Made by a program: the position numbers and the translations under genes. From Candidatus Manganitrophaceae bacterium (GTDB lineage: Bacteria > Nitrospirota > Nitrospiria > SBBL01 > Manganitrophaceae), in assembly GCA_016200325.1 (NCBI GenBank), contig JACQEZ010000020.1, positions 1 through 64,000 of the forward strand: 64,000 bases of DNA. Direction: 5' to 3'. The notes beneath the pieces were generated by a model, which saw only the letters and a list, made by a program, of their open reading frames with translations, was not told the DNA's origin and searched no databases. Of the stretch, positions 23,106-31,594 are shown piece by piece; the stretch's first letter is position 1, and each line of letters begins with the position of its first letter.

Positions 23106-23765
23106 ATGGTTGTTTTATTCAGGGTTGTTTTTGTCTCTTTCTGCTTGGCCCTTGCGCTTCTCGGCTGCCAAAAGAAAGAGCGCATTGACGAGAAGGTCGG
23201 CGAAGCCACTCCACCGCCGCCCCCCGCCGCGACCGCTCCGGCAGCCCCGTCGGCCGGCGCGCCGCCTCCTTCTCCGCCCGGTGACGCTCCCCACGGATCG
23301 GGCGCCCCGGCTCCTTTTATGCAAAAATTGGCGGAATATAAAGCGCGTCTGGAGAAGAATCCAAAAGATATCGAGGCGCTCGTCTTCATGGGAAACGCAA
23401 ATTATGACATTCAGCGTTTTGAGAAAGCCAAGGAATTTTATCAGCGGGCGCTCGATGTCGATCCCAACAACAACCATGTCCGGACCGATCTCGCCTCCTC
23501 TTACCGCAGCCTCGGAGAGACCGACCAGGCATTGGAAGAGTTAAACAAAGTGTTGAAGGTCGATCCGAATCATGAGGTCGCCCTTTACAACTCCGGCATT
23601 ATCTATTTGAACGACAAGAATGATCCCGATAAAGCGAGAGTCGTCTGGGAAAAACTGGTTCAACTGAAGCCGAACGATCCCCTGTCGGAAGAGCTTAAAA
23701 AACAGATTAAGGAGTTGACGCAAACAGGCGCCAAGCCGAAGCCGTCCGCGGCTCCCCGGAGATAA
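23106..23765 (+). CDS. TPR-repeat lipoprotein
   Basis: Protein of 219 aa. The signal peptide ends with a lipobox (A-L-L-G-C), so it is lipid-anchored. A proline/alanine-rich linker (~35-68) follows, then at least three tetratricopeptide repeats (N-P-K-D-I-E-A-L-V-F-M-G-N-A-N-Y-D, P-N-N-N-H-V-R-T-D-L-A-S-S-Y-R-S-L-G, P-N-H-E-V-A-L-Y-N-S-G-I-I-Y) and a short charged C-terminus. TPR lipoproteins act as scaffolds in the periplasm or at the outer membrane; the partner is unknown. It begins a short operon with the aldolase gene 12 bp downstream and has its own sigma-70 promoter. Confidence 0.82.
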   Translation: MVVLFRVVFVSFCLALALLGCQKKERIDEKVGEATPPPPPAATAPAAPSAGAPPPSPPGDAPHGSGAPAPFMQKLAEYKARLEKNPKDIEALVFMGNANYDIQRFEKAKEFYQRALDVDPNNNHVRTDLASSYRSLGETDQALEELNKVLKVDPNHEVALYNSGIIYLNDKNDPDKARVVWEKLVQLKPNDPLSEELKKQIKELTQTGAKPKPSAAPRR

Positions 23766-23777
23766 AGGAGTGTTTCG

Positions 23778-24425
23778 ATGAAATTCTTTTTGGATTCCGC
23801 AAATATTTCCGAAATCAAAGAATCGGTTGCGTTGGGATTGATCGACGGGATCACCACCAATCCGTCGTTGGTCTCCAAGGAGAAGAGAGATTTCAGGAAG
23901 CTGATCGAAGAGATCTGCCAGATCGTCGATGGGCCGATCTCGGCGGAGGTGGTCGCCACCGATGAGGAGGGAATGCTCGAGGAGGGACGCTCGCTGGCGA
24001 AGATTCATCAAAACGTCGTCGTGAAAGTGCCGATGACGCCGAACGGACTCAAAGCGACCCGCCGTCTCTCCCAAGAGGGAACCCGGGTGAATGTGACGCT
24101 GATCTTCTCGCCGGCGCAGGCCCTCTTGGCCGCCAAGGCGGGGGCGACCTACGTCAGCCCCTTTATCGGCCGGCTCGACGACGTCGGTCAGGTCGGTATG
24201 GATCTGATCGATCAGATCGTTACCATTTTTTCGAACTATGACTTTGGAACCGAGGTCCTGGTCGCCAGCATCCGCAATCCGATCCATGTGATCGAGGCGG
24301 CCCAGATCGGGGCCCATGTCGCCACGATGCCCTTTTCCGTTTTACAACAATTGATGAAACACCCGCTGACCGATCTCGGGCTGGCGAAATTTCTCTCAGA
24401 TTGGGAGAAAGCGTCCAAGGGATAA
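23778..24425 (+). CDS. fsa: Fructose-6-phosphate aldolase / small transaldolase (Fsa/TalC)
   Basis: Protein of 215 aa, the usual length for the small transaldolase (FSA/TalC) family. It starts [10 protein letters not shown]; the Schiff-base lysine is K83 in VVVKVPMT, and the segments GITTNPSLV and [10 protein letters not shown] are typical. It cleaves fructose 6-phosphate to dihydroxyacetone and glyceraldehyde 3-phosphate or transfers the dihydroxyacetone unit in the pentose phosphate pathway. Cytoplasmic. AAAGGAG precedes the ATG. It is the second gene after the TPR lipoprotein; a glycerate kinase follows after 134 bp. Confidence 0.9.
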   Translation: MKFFLDSANISEIKESVALGLIDGITTNPSLVSKEKRDFRKLIEEICQIVDGPISAEVVATDEEGMLEEGRSLAKIHQNVVVKVPMTPNGLKATRRLSQEGTRVNVTLIFSPAQALLAAKAGATYVSPFIGRLDDVGQVGMDLIDQIVTIFSNYDFGTEVLVASIRNPIHVIEAAQIGAHVATMPFSVLQQLMKHPLTDLGLAKFLSDWEKASKG

Positions 24426-24559
24426 CGCTTGACTCGAAACGCCGGGTCGAAAAAAGTTTTGTCTCACAATCCGTAGGCTCCGGTCACCGCGCCCAGACTT
24501 CGATCAATGGCGTCCGACCTTCCCGTGATCCCTCCCTTTAATGCACGCCACTGCCAGCG

Positions 24560-25882
24560 ATGAACCCTCCTTTTCTTCAAAAGAAATCGCTTGAACGGAT
24601 CATCCGGTCTCTTCTAAGCGCGTTAGATCCCGCCTTGCTTCTCCGAAAAAATCTTCGTCTCAAGAACGAAATCGTGGAATGGGGAGATCATCGCTATCCG
24701 CTCCGGCGGAATCGTGCGGTCCATCTGCTCGGAGCCGGGAAGGGATCGGCTCGGATGGCCGAGGAGGCGGAGCGCATCCTCGGCGAGGCGATCACCGGCG
24801 GGATCGTCGTGACGAAGTATGGCTACGGTGGCGCTTGCCGTAAAATTCAAGTGATTGAAGCAGGGCATCCGATCCCGGACCGGTCGGGCGAGGCGGCGGC
24901 GAAAGAGATCCTTCATCGGGCCCACGAGGTCCGGCGCGGCGATCTGGTCATCGGACTTTGGTCGGGGGGCGGCTCGGCGCTGCTGCCGCTGCCGGCAGAG
25001 GGGATCTCCCTTCGCGCCAAGCGGCAGGTCACCGACCTCCTTCTTCGTTCGGGCGCCGTCATCGGTGAGATCAATGCCGTCCGCAAACATCTTTCCGGAA
25101 TCAAAGGGGGGCGTCTCGCGGAGGCGGTCTCGCCGGCACGGATGGTGAACTTCATTCTTTCAGATGTCGTCGGAGATCGCCTCGATGTGATTGCCTCCGG
25201 CCCGACGGTCCCTGACCGCTCTACCTTCGCCGATGCAATCGATATTCTAAATCGGTATTCCATTTGGAGGAAGGCCGATCGGTCGGTACGGTGGGTCCTT
25301 CAAGCGGGGGCTGCAGGCCGCCGTCCCGACACGCCGAAACGCCTCGGGCGCAACATTGAAAACCGGTTGATTGGGAACGGCGCCGTCGCCGTCGCCGAGA
25401 TGGCCCGTCAGATCAAGGCGGCCGGATTTCATCCGGAGCGTCTGACCTCCGGTCTGGAAGGGGAAGCGCGAGAGGTGGCAAAGGTTCTGATCGCGCTTGC
25501 CTTGGAGAGAAAGCGGCATCAGAAGAAGAACGCGCCGCCGGTCTGTTTGATTGCGGGAGGCGAGACGACGGTGACGGTGCGCGGGCGTGGGAGGGGAGGA
25601 CGCTGTCAGGAATTTGCCCTCTCCGCAGCCCTTGCCCTTGCAGGGGAAAAAGGAATGATGGCGGCCGCTTTCTCCACCGACGGGACCGACGGTCCGACCG
25701 ATGCCGCAGGCGCGGTGGCCGATGGAAAAACGGTTTCGCGGGCGGCCCGGAAGGGGATCGATGCCCGGAGGGCGCTGGACGATAACAATGCGTATTATTT
25801 CTTTGATGCCCTGGGAGATCTGATTCGAATCGGTCCGACACGGACCCATTTGAACGATTTCTATTTAATCTTTATTGAGTAG
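24560..25882 (+). CDS. Glycerate 2-kinase (MOFRL/DUF4147 type)
   Basis: Protein of 440 aa of the type II glycerate kinase family. The N-terminal DUF4147 domain has GAGKGSARMAEEAE and WSGGGSALLPLPAEG; the C-terminal MOFRL domain has LIAGGETTVTVRGRGRGGRCQEFALS, then FSTDGTDGPTDAAGAV. It phosphorylates D-glycerate at C2, giving 2-phosphoglycerate. Cytoplasmic. Full length compared with family members of ~420-450 aa. With the aldolase upstream it may belong to a carbon-salvage or sugar-degradation set. The gene starts after CGATGAACC with no strong ribosome-binding site; the upstream gap carries a GACTC/GGGTC hairpin that could terminate the aldolase transcript. Confidence 0.85.
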   Translation: MNPPFLQKKSLERIIRSLLSALDPALLLRKNLRLKNEIVEWGDHRYPLRRNRAVHLLGAGKGSARMAEEAERILGEAITGGIVVTKYGYGGACRKIQVIEAGHPIPDRSGEAAAKEILHRAHEVRRGDLVIGLWSGGGSALLPLPAEGISLRAKRQVTDLLLRSGAVIGEINAVRKHLSGIKGGRLAEAVSPARMVNFILSDVVGDRLDVIASGPTVPDRSTFADAIDILNRYSIWRKADRSVRWVLQAGAAGRRPDTPKRLGRNIENRLIGNGAVAVAEMARQIKAAGFHPERLTSGLEGEAREVAKVLIALALERKRHQKKNAPPVCLIAGGETTVTVRGRGRGGRCQEFALSAALALAGEKGMMAAAFSTDGTDGPTDAAGAVADGKTVSRAARKGIDARRALDDNNAYYFFDALGDLIRIGPTRTHLNDFYLIFIE

Positions 25883-25920
25883 GAGCCCTTCCGGTTCGGG
25901 CCGGCGCAGGCTGCTTTTCG

Positions 25921-26412
25921 TCATCGGTAATTTACAAACTGCAAATCGACTCCAAAGTCTTGGGAACGAAGAAGGCTCATGACCGATTGCAGATCGTCTT
26001 TGCTCTTGCTGGAGATGCGGACCTGGTCTCCTTGTATTTGCGCCTGCACTTTAAGTTTGCTGTCTCGAATCGCTTTGGTAATCTCTTTTGCTTTCTCCGA
26101 AGCGATTCCCTGCTGAAGGTTGATCTTTTGGCGCGCGGTTCCCCCCAGCGCTCGTTCAATCGGCAGATAATCGAGCGCTTTTAGAGAGACCCCTCGTTTG
26201 ACCAGCTTGGATTGAAGAATGTCGAGGACCGCCTTCAACTTGTAATCGTCGTCCGAGGTGACGATCAGCTCCTTCTCTTCTTCCAGCCGAATTTCGCTCT
26301 TGGTTCCTTTCAGGTCGAAGCGCTGGCGGATCTCTTTGACCGCCTGCTCGACGGCGTTCTTGACCTCTTGGATTTCGACCTTTGAAACGACATCGAATGA
26401 ATTGTCCGCCAT
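25921..26412 (-). CDS. yajQ: YajQ family nucleotide-binding protein
   Basis: Cytoplasmic protein of 163 aa. It starts [20 protein letters not shown], then [14 protein letters not shown], and ends with [15 protein letters not shown], the full YajQ pattern with two ferredoxin-like halves. Some homologues (Xanthomonas) bind c-di-GMP and act as regulators; others affect translation or phage functions. The ATG at 26412 follows AAAGGAG; a longer reading from 26457 is not supported. It lies downstream of a receiver protein and a giant hybrid kinase with a degenerate GGDEF domain, but has its own sigma-70-like promoter. Ligand binding is not established here. Confidence 0.88.
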   Translation of the reverse strand: MADNSFDVVSKVEIQEVKNAVEQAVKEIRQRFDLKGTKSEIRLEEEKELIVTSDDDYKLKAVLDILQSKLVKRGVSLKALDYLPIERALGGTARQKINLQQGIASEKAKEITKAIRDSKLKVQAQIQGDQVRISSKSKDDLQSVMSLLRSQDFGVDLQFVNYR

Positions 26413-26519
26413 GGGATACTCCTTTCTTGGAGGGCGCAGGTTCGCTGGGGGCGACATCGAAGAAGCCGTCCCCCCGGCAGGTGAAGGCCTCGATCATCCT
26501 GGCGAGGAAGATAGTTCAA

Positions 26520-26547
26520 AATACAATGAGCGAAGCGGGGTTGTCAA
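26520..26547 (-). promoter_or_regulatory. Candidate sigma-70 promoter of yajQ
   Basis: On the minus strand: TTGACA (26547-26542), 16-bp spacer, TGTATT (26525-26520). It sits about 108 bases before the yajQ ATG, so a leader of ~100 bases is implied. Confidence 0.45.
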
Positions 26548-26582
26548 TGGGAAGATCGGGAAGATCGAATAGGGAAGCGAGC

Positions 26583-26603
26583 ACGCAGCCTGCAAGGCTG
26601 CGT
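26583..26603 (-). terminator. Hairpin after the receiver-protein gene
   Basis: ACGCAGCC / GGCTGCGT, a perfect 8-bp stem with a five-base loop, directly after the receiver stop codon. There is no U-tract, so it may be an imperfect or Rho-assisted terminator, or an mRNA 3' stabiliser. Confidence 0.45.
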
Positions 26604-26989
26604 CACGATTGAACCTCAGACTGCTTTAAGATCTCGATGATCCGATCGGCCAGTTTCTGCGGCGAGAACGGTTTGGTGAGATATTCGATGGCTCCGGCGT
26701 TTTCGCCCCGCTCCTTCGCGGTGGGATCGCCCCGCGCGGTCAGCATGACGATGGGGATATGCTCCGTCTCTTTGCTCGCTTTGAGCCGTTGACAGGCTTC
26801 GAAGCCGTTCATCTTCGGCATCATGACATCCATCAAAATGAGGTCGGGTCGCTCGGAGATCGCCTTCTCGATTGCGTCGACGCCGTTTCCAGCCTCGATC
26901 GTTTCAATCCCGCAGAACTTCAGCTTGATCTGAATGAGCTGTCGGACGAACTCTTCATCATCGACAATCAATACTTTTTTAGGATTCAT
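26603..26989 (-). CDS. Single-domain response regulator (CheY-like)
   Basis: Protein of 128 aa that is only a receiver domain: acidic pair D-D-E-E after strand 1, phosphoacceptor Asp in L-I-L-M-D-V-M-M-P, Thr in V-M-L-T-A-R-G-D, and Lys in Y-L-T-K-P-F. No output domain. It overlaps the end of the hybrid histidine kinase gene by 11 bp, so it is co-translated and most likely the phosphate sink or messenger of that kinase. It may control motility, adhesion or a diguanylate-cyclase pathway through protein contact. Confidence 0.88.
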   Translation of the reverse strand: MNPKKVLIVDDEEFVRQLIQIKLKFCGIETIEAGNGVDAIEKAISERPDLILMDVMMPKMNGFEACQRLKASKETEHIPIVMLTARGDPTAKERGENAGAIEYLTKPFSPQKLADRIIEILKQSEVQS

Positions 26990-29900
26990 GGGTATGGATC
27001 CGATCGCTCGACATAGTGCGATTGCCTCCCTGCTCTTGCGCGTGGCGCAACGCGCTGCTCGCCTGAATAATCATCTTCTCGGCGGTGTCGGCATCATCGA
27101 AGAAGGTGGAGATGCCAATGCTGATCGTGATCATTTCCAGGGACTGTTTTCCTGAAACGGAGAAATCGTGAGACTCTACCAATTTCCTGATTTTTTCGGC
27201 GGCCATCCGTGCGGCATCCCGCGTCGTTTCGGGAAGCAGCAGGGTGAAGGTGCTCCCGCCGCACCTACAGAGCGGATTCGACGCGCGTGTATTTCGCCGA
27301 AAGAGGACAGCCAACTCACGCAGCACGTGGTTGCCCGCTTCGGTTCCATGCCGTCGATTGAAGAGGCGAAATTCATCGATATTGGAGACGAAAATTGAAA
27401 AGGGGCGTTTATAGCGGAAGGCCCGATTCACCTCATCGGCCAGCCGGTTATTGAGATACCGTTCATTATAGAGGCCGGTGAGGCCGTCGATCATCTTGGC
27501 CTTGTCCGGATAGAGCTTCTCAAACTTTCGAACCTCCTGAATCAACGTCTCCTTGAGGGACGGTCCCTTATAGATGATCTCCCGGACCTGGCCGTCGAGG
27601 ATATGTTTTTCTTCGCGCGTCAGCTCCCTTGATGAAAAGAGAATGATCGGAATGTTCTTTGCGGTAGGGTGTTGTTTTAAACGGTGGATCGTCTCGATGC
27701 CCGAGATATTTTCAAGCATCAGGTCGAGGAGGATGAGATCAGGCTGTATCTCGACTGCCAAAGCAACCCCTTCTTCCCCTTTGTTCGTCTTGATGACGCC
27801 GAAGCGTTCCTCGTCGAGAATGGAGCCGATCTGTTCCATGACCGTCGTGTCTTGTTCGATGACCAAGAAGTTGATCGGTTTTCGGATGATCGATTGGGTA
27901 ATGCTATACTTCTTCAGGCTGTCGATCAGCCCTTTGCGATTGATCGGCTTCGTGAAGTAGTCGACTGCCCCCAAGCTGAAGCCGAGGGTCGGATTTTCTA
28001 CGATGGAAACGATGATCACCGGAATGTCTCGGGTGGCGGGGAGGGTTTTTAACTTCTTCAACACCTCCCACCCGTCGATCCGCGGGAGCATAATATCGAG
28101 GGTGATCGCAAAAGGTCGGAGCTCCTGCGCCTTCTCGATCGCATCTTGTCCGTCATAGGCATGAAGGATGGCATAGCCTTCCTGGGTCAGATAAAGGGCG
28201 AGCAGCTTGGCGACGGCGGGATCATCTTCAACGATGAGGATGCGGGGACGCTCTTCTTCCGTGTCTTGCAATTGAAGATTATAGGGCTGTGCGGCTCTCA
28301 CCGCGTCTTGTGAGGGAATAACCAGATCAAGCTGACGCATCCGGCTCCCCTCCGAGAGCGGGATGAGGACACGGAAGGTGCTGCCTGCCCCGGATTGGCT
28401 TTGAACCGTGATCTCCCCCCCCAGCATGTCGATAAAGCGCTTCGTAATCGCCAAGCCCAAACCGGTGCCGGGATAGTCGCGGGTATAGGAACCGTCGATC
28501 TGCTGGAATTCGTCAAAGATCTTTTTCAGCGAATGTTCCGGAATGCCGATGCCGGTGTCTCGGACCCGTATCTCGACCGCTTGGGACCGTCCGAGCCGGC
28601 TCATCCGGACATGAAGGCTAATGATGCCATTGGCCGGGGTGAACTTGACGGCATTTCCGAGGAGGTTCAGCAAAATCTGTTTAATCTTTCCCTCATCGCT
28701 GTAGATCACATCGAGCCCTTCTTCAACCGAGACGTCGAAGTGGAGGCCTTTTTTATAGGTCAGCGGGATGATCGTCTGCTGGGCCGTCTCCAATAGGCCT
28801 CGGAGGCTGAAGGGATGAGGATAGATCTCCATCTTGCCGGCTTTGATTTTGGAGAGGTCGAGGAGATTGTTGATGATCTCGAGGAGGTGTTGCCCGCTTG
28901 TGTTCATGTTCCGGACGTATGATTCTTGCTCGGAGGTCAGATCACCCGCCAAGTGGTCGAGGAGAATTTCCGAAAAACCGATAATGGAGGTCAGCGGGGT
29001 TCGGAGTTCGTGTGAGACGTTTGAGAGGAATTCCGATTTGATTCGATCCATCTCGACCAGCTTCTCCACCGTCTCCTGCTCTTTTTGGTAGAGATGGGCG
29101 TTTTCCACCGCGGTGCCGATCTGGTTCCCGATCGAGGAGAGAAGCTGTAGATCTTGCACGGTCAGGGAGTGAACCGCCCGGCTGGCGAGGGTAAAGGTCC
29201 CGATGATTTTATTTTTCGATTGAATCGGGAAGGCAATGAGGGTCTGATACCCTTCCAGTATAAAGGGGTGCTTTGTTTCCGGCTGCTGCGCCCGCTCCAG
29301 AATGACCGGCGCGCGGGTCTCGATGACCTCTTCGGAGAGGGGACGGCTTTCAGAGAAGAGGCCCTGTTGGTCGAGCAACGCGGAAGAGAGGCCGAAATGG
29401 CTCTTCATCACCAGCCTGTTTTCTTTCGGATTAAGGATCTCGATATATCCCGACTCGAATCCGGTGACCTCAATGACCTTTTCAATCGTCGTATCCAAGA
29501 GGCCTTGCAATTCGAGCGATTGGTTCGAGGTCATCGCAATTTGATTCAGCGCCTGGAGCTCGCGGGTCCGGGCCAGAACCTTCTGCTCTAAGGTCGCATA
29601 CGACTCGGAGAGCCGCTCCGCCATCTCATTAAATTTATCGGCAAGTGCCTCGATTTCATCGTTTGTTTTGACTTGAAGACGATATCCGAGATCCCCTTTT
29701 CGAATATGTTCGGCCCCCTCGTGCAACAGAAGGAGCGGCTTCACCAATTTTCCCGCGACGGTCAACCCGATGGTACCTGTAAAGACAACCAAAAGCAATC
29801 CGTATCCCGAGACAGTCCTCAGCAGCGACTGAATCGGCTCATAGGTCTCCTTCGGCTCCTGCCGGATAAAGCTGTGCCACGGTTTGCCTCCCTTCGCGGA

Positions 29901-30785
29901 AACCAACTGGCTGACTGCGGGAAGGGGTGCAAATCCGACAATGGAATTGGTCCCGCCATGGCCGTCGTTGTGGGCGGTGACCCAGCCGGAATGATCGGAG
30001 GTTATGGTCTCTAAAAGAGAGGGATCGGCGACATGGCTTCCGGTTGGAAGGATCGGGCAGATTAAAACGACGCCGGCCGAATCAATCAGCATCGCATGTC
30101 CGGTCGATCCGAACCGAATCGGATAGATAAACGGCTGCAAAAACGGTTTGAGATGAAGGCTCGCCTTCAGGGCCCCTAGGAATCGTCCGTTCTCCTTCTG
30201 AAAAATAGGTAACGCAATATCGAAGAGAAAATCAGATCTGTTTTGATCGTCTTGATAAATCCCGCCGATGTAGACGGCCCCTTTTTCCCCATTGGAACTC
30301 TCTTTCCACCAAACGGATTCCGCAGTGGAAGAGACCTTATCTAGGATATTGGAAGAGGCCGCAATGGGAGTGCCGATGCGGTTGACGACGACCAGCGACT
30401 GTAAAACCGATTCATTTTCGGGGAGGTGAATGGTTCGGTCTAAAAAGGGGACGAGTTTCGGGTCGAAGAGAGAAGAGGGAAGCGCTTTGCCGGAGGGCGC
30501 TTCCCGATCGAAGGTGAGCATTGTGCTGTTGCGTAACGCTTGCTGCATTTCCGGGGAGGCGCCGATAAAGTGAAGCTCGGCGATTTCTTTTTGAACACCG
30601 AGGTCGGTCTTGCTTGCCGCCTCTTTTGCAAGGCCTTCAAAGTTGGTTCCAATCGCCTTGCGAAGGGCGGTGGTTCCTCTCCAAGAGGTAACAATCAGTC
30701 CAAGGAAGACGGGGAGGATGGCCATGATCACCATCGCCGAAACAATTTTCTTTTTTAGCCCGGTCTTCCTCGACGCGTCGACCAA
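26979..30785 (-). CDS. Hybrid sensor histidine kinase with dCACHE, HAMP, GAF, two receivers and degenerate GGDEF
   Basis: Protein of 1268 aa. Approximate order: TM1 (~16-36), extracytoplasmic dCACHE-like sensor (~40-325), TM2 (~330-350), HAMP, GAF (~420-575), HisKA with H592 in S-N-V-S-H-E-L-R-T-P, HATPase (GTGLGLAI), receiver 1, receiver 2 and a GGDEF-like domain. In the last, the active-site motif is G1176-G-S-T-F, so cyclase activity is lost; the surrounding fold (C-R-C-G, then L-L-L-P-E-T) is kept. It would sense an external ligand and pass phosphate through its own receivers or the co-encoded receiver protein. The degenerate domain may bind GTP or c-di-GMP as an effector. Next on the strand is yajQ. 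Confidence 0.88.
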   Translation of the reverse strand: MVDASRKTGLKKKIVSAMVIMAILPVFLGLIVTSWRGTTALRKAIGTNFEGLAKEAASKTDLGVQKEIAELHFIGASPEMQQALRNSTMLTFDREAPSGKALPSSLFDPKLVPFLDRTIHLPENESVLQSLVVVNRIGTPIAASSNILDKVSSTAESVWWKESSNGEKGAVYIGGIYQDDQNRSDFLFDIALPIFQKENGRFLGALKASLHLKPFLQPFIYPIRFGSTGHAMLIDSAGVVLICPILPTGSHVADPSLLETITSDHSGWVTAHNDGHGGTNSIVGFAPLPAVSQLVSAKGGKPWHSFIRQEPKETYEPIQSLLRTVSGYGLLLVVFTGTIGLTVAGKLVKPLLLLHEGAEHIRKGDLGYRLQVKTNDEIEALADKFNEMAERLSESYATLEQKVLARTRELQALNQIAMTSNQSLELQGLLDTTIEKVIEVTGFESGYIEILNPKENRLVMKSHFGLSSALLDQQGLFSESRPLSEEVIETRAPVILERAQQPETKHPFILEGYQTLIAFPIQSKNKIIGTFTLASRAVHSLTVQDLQLLSSIGNQIGTAVENAHLYQKEQETVEKLVEMDRIKSEFLSNVSHELRTPLTSIIGFSEILLDHLAGDLTSEQESYVRNMNTSGQHLLEIINNLLDLSKIKAGKMEIYPHPFSLRGLLETAQQTIIPLTYKKGLHFDVSVEEGLDVIYSDEGKIKQILLNLLGNAVKFTPANGIISLHVRMSRLGRSQAVEIRVRDTGIGIPEHSLKKIFDEFQQIDGSYTRDYPGTGLGLAITKRFIDMLGGEITVQSQSGAGSTFRVLIPLSEGSRMRQLDLVIPSQDAVRAAQPYNLQLQDTEEERPRILIVEDDPAVAKLLALYLTQEGYAILHAYDGQDAIEKAQELRPFAITLDIMLPRIDGWEVLKKLKTLPATRDIPVIIVSIVENPTLGFSLGAVDYFTKPINRKGLIDSLKKYSITQSIIRKPINFLVIEQDTTVMEQIGSILDEERFGVIKTNKGEEGVALAVEIQPDLILLDLMLENISGIETIHRLKQHPTAKNIPIILFSSRELTREEKHILDGQVREIIYKGPSLKETLIQEVRKFEKLYPDKAKMIDGLTGLYNERYLNNRLADEVNRAFRYKRPFSIFVSNIDEFRLFNRRHGTEAGNHVLRELAVLFRRNTRASNPLCRCGGSTFTLLLPETTRDAARMAAEKIRKLVESHDFSVSGKQSLEMITISIGISTFFDDADTAEKMIIQASSALRHAQEQGGNRTMSSDRIHTHES

Positions 30786-30897
30786 AGGTCCCCTCGGCGT
30801 AAATATTTTAGAGTATATCCGAATAGCGGGAAAATGTCATTGAATTCCCCCTCAAGAACGGCTCTCTCTATTCTGTACTCTTGAAAAAGGGGGTTCC

Positions 30898-31590
30898 TTA
30901 CGGAGAGTCGATAACCTCCGTTCCTTTGGGAATTTTGAGGACAAAGAGGTCTTCACCGATCCCTTTGTTGATCTGCATTCCTTCAAAAGAAAAGGTGGAA
31001 ACGTTTCCATTTTCCTCGAAGAGGGTCACTTTCTGAATCACCAACCCTTCTACTTGAGGAGAGGGAGCGACTGAGGCGAGGACCTTGCTGACTTGCGTCT
31101 CCTTGCTCTTCGGAGTCAGGCGGAGTGAGAGCGATTTGTCGGGGCGTTCCTCCTCAATGGAGATTTGAAAGTCTTGGTCGAGGCGGCTGGTTCCGGAAAG
31201 AAGCTGCAGCGGCAGGTGACTGTCCGATTGGCCGCCGATCCGGCTCTTGATGACCTGTTTGTGCTCCGGGATATAGAAGGTGGCCGTCTCTCCTTCAACG
31301 ACAATCTGCTGACGGCTCGGTTCTTGGTAGTCCCACCGCATCTTTCCTTTTTTTAGGAACAATTTTCCTTTGGAGACATAGGGGGTGTCGAAGTCTTGGA
31401 AGCGAACGGTTTGGACGAAGTCGGTCTGCAGGTCGGTGATCTTATCATAGGCCGCCTGGATCTTTTTCGCCACGGAGGCCGGATCTTCTTTTGCTGCGCT
31501 CTCGCGGGGCGATGTCACCCATAGGGAAAGAATGAAGAGGCTCAGCGTTATTCTAAAGAACGTCACAGTAAATCCTTTCTGATAAAGCAA
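30898..31590 (-). CDS. lolA: Outer-membrane lipoprotein carrier protein LolA
   Basis: Periplasmic protein of 230 aa with an N-terminal signal peptide (~1-32). The mature part has the LolA fold: A-Y-D-K-I-T-D-L-Q-T-D-F-V-Q-T near the start, S-K-G-K-L-F-L-K-K-G-K-M-R-W-D-Y-x-x-P in the first half, and V-x-L-F-E-E-N-G-N-V-S-x-F-x-F near the end. It shuttles lipoproteins from the LolCDE transporter to the outer membrane, so the organism has a lipoprotein-bearing outer membrane, consistent with the lipobox proteins encoded nearby. It follows ftsK by 4 bp on the same strand and is probably translated with it. Confidence 0.9.
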   Translation of the reverse strand: MLYQKGFTVTFFRITLSLFILSLWVTSPRESAAKEDPASVAKKIQAAYDKITDLQTDFVQTVRFQDFDTPYVSKGKLFLKKGKMRWDYQEPSRQQIVVEGETATFYIPEHKQVIKSRIGGQSDSHLPLQLLSGTSRLDQDFQISIEEERPDKSLSLRLTPKSKETQVSKVLASVAPSPQVEGLVIQKVTLFEENGNVSTFSFEGMQINKGIGEDLFVLKIPKGTEVIDSP

Positions 31591-31594
31591 ATCA

